NCBI GenBank assembly: GCA_002358555.1
Contig: DEPC01000056.1
Span: forward strand, 1-12,178
Direction: 5' to 3'
DNA: 12,178 nucleotides
Origin: Hungatella sp. UBA3402
Lineage (GTDB): Bacteria > Bacillota > Clostridia > Lachnospirales > Lachnospiraceae
Both the position numbers and the translations under genes were made by a program. Under the pieces are notes generated by a model. It was not told the DNA's origin and searched no databases. It saw nothing but the letters and a program-made list of their open reading frames with translations. Each line of letters begins with the position of its first letter. Positions within the stretch are counted from its first letter, which is position 1. Shown piece by piece: positions 7,937 through 12,178 of the stretch.

Positions 7937-8052
7937 CAAAAACGAAGTAAACAGGGAGATTTTTTCTTAAAATTTAATAGATAAGGTATATTTTTTAATA
8001 CAATCTGTTTACCTGCTTAAATGCACAAAAGTTTATAGTAGGAAAGATACAT

Positions 8053-8081
8053 TTGACATTATTTTTACCAAGTGTTAAACT
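8053..8081 (+). promoter_or_regulatory. Promoter of the fumarate reductase gene
   Basis: A perfect -35 TTGACA (8053-8058) is followed, after a 17-nt spacer that ends in the TG extension (TGT, 8073-8075), by TAAACT (8076-8081). This is a strong match to a vegetative sigma promoter. It gives a leader of about 90 nt before the ATG at 8180. Together with the mutS2 promoter it accounts for the divergent 302-bp gap 7878-8179. Confidence 0.65.
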
Positions 8082-8116
8082 AAATCTACAGTTTATGGGG
8101 GTCTGGGAATAAGTAC

Positions 8117-8131
8117 ATAACACAATGTTAT
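8117..8131. promoter_or_regulatory. Candidate operator dyad in the fumarate reductase leader
   Basis: ATAACA (8117-8122) and TGTTAT (8126-8131) are perfect inverted copies around 3 nt, lying between the proposed transcript start and the gene. The position would suit a roadblock repressor. In AT-rich DNA a dyad of this size can occur by chance, and the regulator cannot be named. Confidence 0.3.
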
Positions 8132-8179
8132 TTTCTGTAAATCACCTATAAATTGAACAATTTTTAGGAGGAGTTGTTT

Positions 8180-10075
8180 ATGAAAAAATCAGGTAAAAAA
8201 CTGATGTCAGTAGTATTGTCTGCAGCTATGGTAATGTCTTTGGCGGCTTGTAGCAGTCAAAGTACCGATGCCACCACAGCAACCGAGGCTACCACAACAG
8301 CAGAGACAACACAAGAAACTACGACACAGGCAACTACTGCCGCAGAGACAACTGTGGAAGAAACAGCAGCAGAGGCAGAACCGAAAACAGAAGGAAACCA
8401 GCAAGCAGACATCGTAGTAATTGGCGGTGGAGGAGCTGGCATGACAGCAGCGATTGAGGCAGTACTCAAGGGTGCGACTGATGTGGTGATATTGGAAAAG
8501 ATGCCCATTACTGGAGGTAATACCACACGTTCTACCGGAGGATTGAATGCTGCAGAGACACCCTATCAGGAGGCAGAAGGAATCGAGGATTCTGTGGAGC
8601 TATTTGTGGAAGACACCATGAAGGGCGGAAAGAATTTAAATGATGAAGCTCTGGTGACAGTTATGGCAGAAAATTCCAAGGATGCAGTAGATTGGGTAAA
8701 TGAAATTGGAGGCGATTTGAGCGTAGTAGGTATGTTTGGCGGAGCAAGTGTAAAGCGTATCCATAGACCCACAGATACATCATCTGTAGGTCCTATGCTG
8801 GTAAAAGCTCTTAATGCCAAATTGGAAGAGGTAGGAGTTCCAGTTCTTTTGGAGACCACAGCAGAGAAGATTTTGGTAGATGACAGTGGAAAAATCTGTG
8901 GTGTTACAGCAACTGGAAAAGATGGAGAGACATTTACTATTGACTGTACAGCCGTAGTGCTAGCTACAGGTGGTTTCGGCGCAAATGCTGAGATGGTAGT
9001 AGAGTATGATTCCAAGCTGGCAGGTTTTTGCACCACCAATCATGCAGGAGCAACTGGCGATGGTATTGCCATGGCAAAGGAACTGGGAGCTGCTTTTGTG
9101 GATATGGAACAGATTCAGACCCATCCTACGGTAAACCCAGATACTCAGACTATGTATACGGAAGGAGTTCGTGGCAATGGCGCTATTCTTGTGAATAAAG
9201 AAGGAAAGCGTTTTATCAATGAACTGGAAACAAGAGACGTAGTATCTGCAGCAATTTTAGAGCAAACAGATAAGGTATGTTATCTAGTATTTGACCAGGC
9301 GGTAAGAGAAAGCTTAGCAGCAATCGAATCTTACATTAAAGCAGGTATTGTTACAGAGGCAGATACCCCAGAGGCATTAGGAGAAGCCATTGGCATAGAT
9401 GGCGCAGCATTAGCAGAGACTCTGAAAACCTATGCAGAATATCAGGCAGCAGGAACAGACAGCGAATTTGGTCGCGAAAGCATGGAGCTTCCATTAGATA
9501 AACCTAAATATTATGCCGCATTATGTGCTCCTGCAATCCATCATACTATGGGTGGTGTGAAGATCAACACGAACACAGAAGTTTTGAAGGAAGATGGAAC
9601 AGCAATTCCAGGTTTATTTGCAGCAGGTGAGGTTACTGGAGGGGTTCATGGTGGAAACCGTCTGGGAGGCAATGCGGTTACAGATATCGTGGTATTCGGA
9701 CGCATCGCAGGCTCTGCAGCAGAGGAATATGTGAAAGCAAATGGAGGACATACAGAAGCAGAGATTACTGTAGAAGAGAGCCAAGCAGCAGCTCCCGCAG
9801 CTTCTGGCAATTATAAAGATGGTGTCTATGAAGGAACTGGCAAAGGCAATAATGGAGACATCACTATCGAAGTAACCGTAGAAGGCGGTAATATTGTTTC
9901 TATTACTTTAAAAGACCATGCAGAAACAGAAGGAATCTATGAAGCAGCAGAAAAAGGCGTGGTAGAAGATATTATTACTAGCCAGAAGGCAGAAGTAGAT
10001 ACAGTTGCAGGAGCAACCAACAGCAGTAAGGGTATTATTGAAGCAGTGACAGCAGCTCTTGAACAGGCGAAATAA
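8180..10075 (+). CDS. Lipoprotein fumarate reductase, FAD domain plus C-terminal FMN-binding domain
   Basis: A 631-residue secreted flavoenzyme that should reduce fumarate to succinate outside the membrane. It has a Sec lipoprotein signal with lipobox LAAC (Cys24), a Thr/Ala/Glu linker (29-66), an FAD fold starting ADIVVIGGGGAG (76-87), LATGGFG (261-267) and an FMN-binding domain (about 541-630) with DTVAGAT (607-613), where Thr613 fits the ApbE flavinylation site. Catalytic residues placed against Shewanella flavocytochrome c3 from memory keep a constant offset of 50: His315, Met325, Thr327, Arg331, Arg352, His454 and Arg494. That argues for genuine fumarate reductase rather than urocanate or cinnamate reductase. 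There is no heme domain, so the FMN domain is the likely electron entry. ATG at 8180 is chosen over the in-frame TTG at 8174 because AGGAGGAG (8166-8173) abuts the TTG but sits at a normal distance from ATG. Confidence 0.92.
   Translation: MKKSGKKLMSVVLSAAMVMSLAACSSQSTDATTATEATTTAETTQETTTQATTAAETTVEETAAEAEPKTEGNQQADIVVIGGGGAGMTAAIEAVLKGATDVVILEKMPITGGNTTRSTGGLNAAETPYQEAEGIEDSVELFVEDTMKGGKNLNDEALVTVMAENSKDAVDWVNEIGGDLSVVGMFGGASVKRIHRPTDTSSVGPMLVKALNAKLEEVGVPVLLETTAEKILVDDSGKICGVTATGKDGETFTIDCTAVVLATGGFGANAEMVVEYDSKLAGFCTTNHAGATGDGIAMAKELGAAFVDMEQIQTHPTVNPDTQTMYTEGVRGNGAILVNKEGKRFINELETRDVVSAAILEQTDKVCYLVFDQAVRESLAAIESYIKAGIVTEADTPEALGEAIGIDGAALAETLKTYAEYQAAGTDSEFGRESMELPLDKPKYYAALCAPAIHHTMGGVKINTNTEVLKEDGTAIPGLFAAGEVTGGVHGGNRLGGNAVTDIVVFGRIAGSAAEEYVKANGGHTEAEITVEESQAAAPAASGNYKDGVYEGTGKGNNGDITIEVTVEGGNIVSITLKDHAETEGIYEAAEKGVVEDIITSQKAEVDTVAGATNSSKGIIEAVTAALEQAK
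8264..8377 (+). repeat. Thr/Ala/Glu low-complexity linker coding repeat
   Basis: Tandem ACN/GCN/GAR codons encode residues 29-66 (runs such as TTAETTQETTTQATTAAETT), between the lipid-anchored Cys24 and the FAD domain. It is the counterpart of the linker in the Tat-type flavoprotein and probably lifts the enzyme from the membrane through the cell wall. Confidence 0.75.
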
Positions 10076-10157
10076 AGAGATTAAGTGTATTTCTTCTAAA
10101 CCTGATATTTTGCACAAAGGTAAGATAAAAGGGAACATAATTTTAAAAGACTATAAT

Positions 10158-10348
10158 TTAACTTGTTGTGCTAGTTAGGCTGGAGTAACGCTGTTCCCCG
10201 TTCTGCGGCTTCGGAGCCAGTAACACGAAGTCTCTATCCATCTGCTAAAAGCAGGAATAAAAGTCCCTATTGTCCGAGCACTTTGCGTGGACAATAGGGA
10301 CTTTTGCTCCTAACACAGATAGCTAGAGACTAAAACACAACAAGTTAA
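10158..10348. repeat. 191-bp structured intergenic element with 13-bp terminal inverted repeats (MITE-like or ncRNA)
   Basis: TTAACTTGTTGTG (10158-10170) and CACAACAAGTTAA (10336-10348) are perfect inverted copies enclosing the element. Inside lies a long near-continuous hairpin. AGTCTCTA (10229-10236) pairs with TAGAGACT (10324-10331), ATCTG (10240-10244) pairs with CAGAT (10316-10320), and a 17-bp perfect stem pairs 10259-10275 with 10289-10305. A 58-nt side domain (10171-10228) contains GGCT-TCGG-AGCC (10207-10218) and is distinctly more GC-rich than the surrounding spacer. TATAA occurs just outside both ends (10152-10156 and 10349-10353), a possible target duplication but weak in AT-rich DNA. 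There is no coding potential. It lies between convergent genes, where a small non-autonomous element can insert harmlessly. A structured RNA is the main alternative. Confidence 0.6.
10259..10305. terminator. 17-bp perfect hairpin, possible bidirectional terminator
   Basis: AAAAGTCCCTATTGTCC (10259-10275) pairs perfectly with 10289-10305 around a 13-nt loop. The stem begins with A4 and ends with T4, so each strand reads as a hairpin closing in a short T run. It lies between the convergent fumarate reductase gene and mecA, and no better terminator is visible for either. The T runs are short and pair within the stem, so termination is plausible rather than certain. Confidence 0.4.
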
Positions 10349-10520
10349 TATAACAACCATATAGCTGGATAACTATTTCTATTTTTATAGAATTAAGCAT
10401 TAAAACTGCATAGTTATTCTATAATAAATTGTCTTATAAGAGACATTTTAGGTAAAAATCAAAAATTTGTAAGCTAGAGTTATATTTAACGAAAACTGAA
10501 TAATTTCAATTAATATATTG
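10349..10520. other. AT-rich gene-free spacer downstream of mecA
   Basis: No open reading frame or RNA gene is apparent here. It holds only small AT-rich dyads: ATAACTAT (10369-10376) with ATAGTTAT (10410-10417), TATAGAAT (10386-10393) with ATTCTATA (10416-10423), and TGTCT (10430-10434) with AGACA (10441-10445), the last followed by TTTT. The last could be a weak + strand terminator. Confidence 0.35.
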
Positions 10521-11252
10521 TCAGATAGTAGAAAACACTTGAAGGGCACGGTCTTTGCAGATAACTTCATAATGTTCTATATAATAAGCTTCGCTGGCAT
10601 ATTCGTGATGAACCTTTGTTCCATATTCAGCCAAAATATTACAGATACGACTAAAGGAGAGAGAATCACAACCTTCATTTTTTAGTACAAGGTAATACTG
10701 ATTGGTATCTGGCTTTTTATATAATGTATTGATGCCATCATAAATAGTACCTGAAGCATGGGCAGCTTCTGATATCCGGTCAAGGTTGTCAAAGGAATAA
10801 ATCCGTATAGAAGGAGAAACACTTTGAGATTCGGAAGCTTCTTCAGACAAACTATTGCCCGAAAGGAAAGGTGGCAAAGGAATATTTAGTAATTTATTAA
10901 CATTTTCTGCACCCTCCAGAAATTCGCTGGCCAAATGGGTTAAGGTATCAGAGGTATCCTCAGAGAATGGCGAAAATTTGGAAAAACGGGTATCAAGTTC
11001 TTCTGGGTCCTCAATCTTGGTGATTACCAACATAACACTTTCATTGGACAGAGGAATAGCCTCCACCATCAGAGGAATATCATCTGCTTCAAATCCTACT
11101 TCATTGGAAGCCTTTTGAATCATTTCCCGAAACAAGCCACGAGCCTTTTCGCTGCCATATGCCAGTTCTCCAAGATTTAGATTGCGCACACTTAGGTCAA
11201 AGCTGGTAAGAGTGCACCGAATCTGATTATCGTTAATACGTTCTATCTTCAT
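10521..11252 (-). CDS. mecA: MecA-like adaptor protein for ClpC
   Basis: A 243-residue MecA/YpbH-type adaptor. The N-terminal domain (about 1-85) starts MKIERINDNQIRCTLTSFDL and contains the LGELAYGSEKARGLFREM segment that typically binds substrates. A variable, acidic and Ser-rich linker spans about 95-150. The C-terminal alpha/beta domain (about 150-243) shows IRIYSFDNLDRISEAAH, YYLVLKN and AEYGTKVHHEY, the part that docks on ClpC in Bacillus. Adaptors of this family deliver substrates, such as ComK in B. subtilis, to the ClpCP protease in the cytoplasm; substrates here are unknown. The start has GGAAGTG at a normal distance (7 nt) before ATG. It is a single-gene unit, divergent from the protein kinase gene. 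Confidence 0.9.
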   Translation of the reverse strand: MKIERINDNQIRCTLTSFDLSVRNLNLGELAYGSEKARGLFREMIQKASNEVGFEADDIPLMVEAIPLSNESVMLVITKIEDPEELDTRFSKFSPFSEDTSDTLTHLASEFLEGAENVNKLLNIPLPPFLSGNSLSEEASESQSVSPSIRIYSFDNLDRISEAAHASGTIYDGINTLYKKPDTNQYYLVLKNEGCDSLSFSRICNILAEYGTKVHHEYASEAYYIEHYEVICKDRALQVFSTI

Positions 11253-11343
11253 TTAGGATCACTTCCTTTTCAATACAATTTAATTGCTGGTCAAATATGA
11301 GAATAGATTGCTTCAACACTAATATACTATATAATACGGTCAA

Positions 11344-11357
11344 ATAGCAATTGCTAT
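11344..11357. promoter_or_regulatory. Perfect 14-bp palindrome in the mecA/kinase divergent spacer
   Basis: ATAGCAATTGCTAT reads identically on both strands. It sits between two genes transcribed outwards, just right of a TATAAT at 11330-11335, and could be an operator affecting one or both. The regulator is unknown. Confidence 0.35.
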
Positions 11358-11400
11358 GTAGAAAATTTTTTAAAAAATTTATAGAAAATCAAATTTTTCC

Positions 11401-11429
11401 TTGCCAAAAAAGGGAAATTATATTAGAAT
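11401..11429 (+). promoter_or_regulatory. Promoter of the protein kinase gene
   Basis: TTGCCA (11401-11406), a 17-nt spacer and TAGAAT (11424-11429) match the vegetative consensus at 5/6 in each hexamer. The transcript should start near 11436. That is too close to the ATG at 11443 for a ribosome binding site, which bears on the choice of start codon. A second, weaker pair (TTGCTT 11308-11313, TATAAT 11330-11335, spacer 16) lies upstream. Confidence 0.55.
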
Positions 11430-11442
11430 ACTACTATAAGAG

Positions 11443-12178
11443 ATGATATTGGACAAAGGAGGTGGGCCAATCGAGAACACCATACTGTTTGGAAAATATC
11501 AGTTCGTACATACTTTAGGACAGGGACGAAGTGGTACCGTGCTTCTAGTATATCATCTAGAACTGGATGAATATCGAGCCATTAAGCAAGTACCCAAGTC
11601 ATGTGCTGGATATGAACAGTTCAAAAAGGAAGCGCTTCTTTTGACTTCTTTGAATCATCCAGGCATTCCCATTGTGTACGACATTGAAGAAGATAGTAAA
11701 TTTAGTTATCTTATCGAAGAATATCTTGAGGGAGATACTCTCTATGACCTGGTGAGGAACCAGGGACATCTGAATCAGGAAACAGTAATCCGTATAGGAA
11801 TTCAAGTCTGTGACCTGGTACACTACCTGCATTCAGCAGGGAAAACCCCAATTTTATATTTAGATTTACAGCCTAAAAATCTGTTATTTTGCCATGGACA
11901 TGTGAAATTGCTGGATTTTGACCATGCAGACCATCTTTATGATGCAAATGAATCATCACTCCGATATGGAACTCCTGGTTTTTGTGCGCCAGAGCAGCAG
12001 ACAGGAGAGGCATTAGGAGTTTATACCGATATTTATCAAATAGGTGCACTTTTATATTATCTTTCTGCAGGGCATATAAGAAAAGAAGGAGATATGTATC
12101 CTCTTGATGGAATGCTTGGCAGAATCATTGAGATATGTGTCCGTGAGGATAAAGCGCAAAGATATCCAACAATCTCAG
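11443..12178 (+). CDS. Ser/Thr-type protein kinase, N-terminal part, runs off the window
   Basis: An open kinase domain with no stop before the window end. Numbered from the ATC at 11470, it shows the glycine loop GQGRSG (17-22), the ATP-anchoring Lys39 (AIKQV), Glu54, the catalytic segment YLDLQPKN with Asp132 and Asn137, DFD (149-151) in place of DFG, GTPGFCAPE (167-175) and Asp187. The catalytic HRD is YLD, so it is a non-RD kinase. An in-frame TAA at 11437-11439 limits canonical starts to ATG 11443 and TTG 11449. Neither has a Shine-Dalgarno, and both precede AAAGGAGGTG (11455-11464), whose optimal spacing points to ATC at 11470. The coordinate given is the outermost canonical start; 11470 is my preferred translational start. 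Later domains (FHA, PASTA, membrane anchor) cannot be seen. Confidence 0.85.
   Translation, partial: MILDKGGGPIENTILFGKYQFVHTLGQGRSGTVLLVYHLELDEYRAIKQVPKSCAGYEQFKKEALLLTSLNHPGIPIVYDIEEDSKFSYLIEEYLEGDTLYDLVRNQGHLNQETVIRIGIQVCDLVHYLHSAGKTPILYLDLQPKNLLFCHGHVKLLDFDHADHLYDANESSLRYGTPGFCAPEQQTGEALGVYTDIYQIGALLYYLSAGHIRKEGDMYPLDGMLGRIIEICVREDKAQRYPTIS

Noticed and set aside
8174..8179. TTG start two codons upstream of the fumarate reductase ATG
   Set aside because: The AGGAGGAG site ends directly against the TTG, leaving no spacing, whereas ATG at 8180 has a normal gap.
1953..8377. The two Thr/Ala/Glu linkers as signs of a recent gene duplication
   Set aside because: The flanking domains are in opposite order and differ widely in sequence; simple codon repeats of this kind evolve repeatedly in lipoprotein tethers.
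8207..8526. Cys- and Val-rich open frames antisense to the linker of the fumarate reductase
   Set aside because: They are mirror images of the Thr/Ala/Glu codon repeat, lack ribosome sites and resemble no protein family.
10158..10348. Complete SRP RNA, 6S RNA or a known riboswitch as explanation of the intergenic element
   Set aside because: The conserved SRP S-domain motif is absent, the 6S-type central bulge is not seen, and there is no downstream gene on either strand for a riboswitch to control.

Overview
The window looks like chromosomal DNA of a gut-type Clostridium relative, most likely Lachnospiraceae (inference). The supporting signs are AT-rich spacers, strong AGGAGG-type ribosome binding sites, a MecA adaptor, MutS2 followed by an OmpR/HisKA pair, and exported flavin reductases of the kind used for respiration by anaerobic gut Firmicutes. 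I see no phage, CRISPR, tRNA or rRNA genes, and no transposase.

Layout. Bases 1-45 hold one arm of a probable terminator. At 75-2147 (-) is an exported FMN/FAD reductase of unknown substrate with a twin-arginine lipoprotein signal. It is divergent from a MerR-family regulator at 2438-3277 (+). The spacer holds a -35/-10 pair with a 19-bp spacer and an internal dyad facing the reductase, the classic layout of a MerR-activated promoter. At 7877-3342 (-) is an apparent operon mutS2, response regulator, sensor kinase. At 8180-10075 (+) is a secreted lipoprotein fumarate reductase with a C-terminal FMN domain. At 10076-10520 is a gene-free stretch dominated by a 191-bp structured element with perfect 13-bp terminal inverted repeats. 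At 10521-11252 (-) is mecA, divergent from a Ser/Thr-type protein kinase that runs off the right end.

How the parts may work together. The two extracytoplasmic flavoenzymes have their FMN and FAD modules in opposite orders. Both are tethered by a Cys lipobox and a Thr/Ala/Glu-rich linker. This suggests periplasm-side or cell-surface reductases fed by membrane-linked flavin electron transfer. One appears to use fumarate, because every catalytic residue I can place is present. The other lacks the C-terminal fumarate-site motifs, so it probably reduces another acceptor whose presence or redox effect is sensed through the MerR-family protein.

The most unusual signals are the 191-bp element at 10158-10348, the MerR-type promoter at 2280-2310, and the kinase start region, where an optimal Shine-Dalgarno sequence points to an ATC codon.
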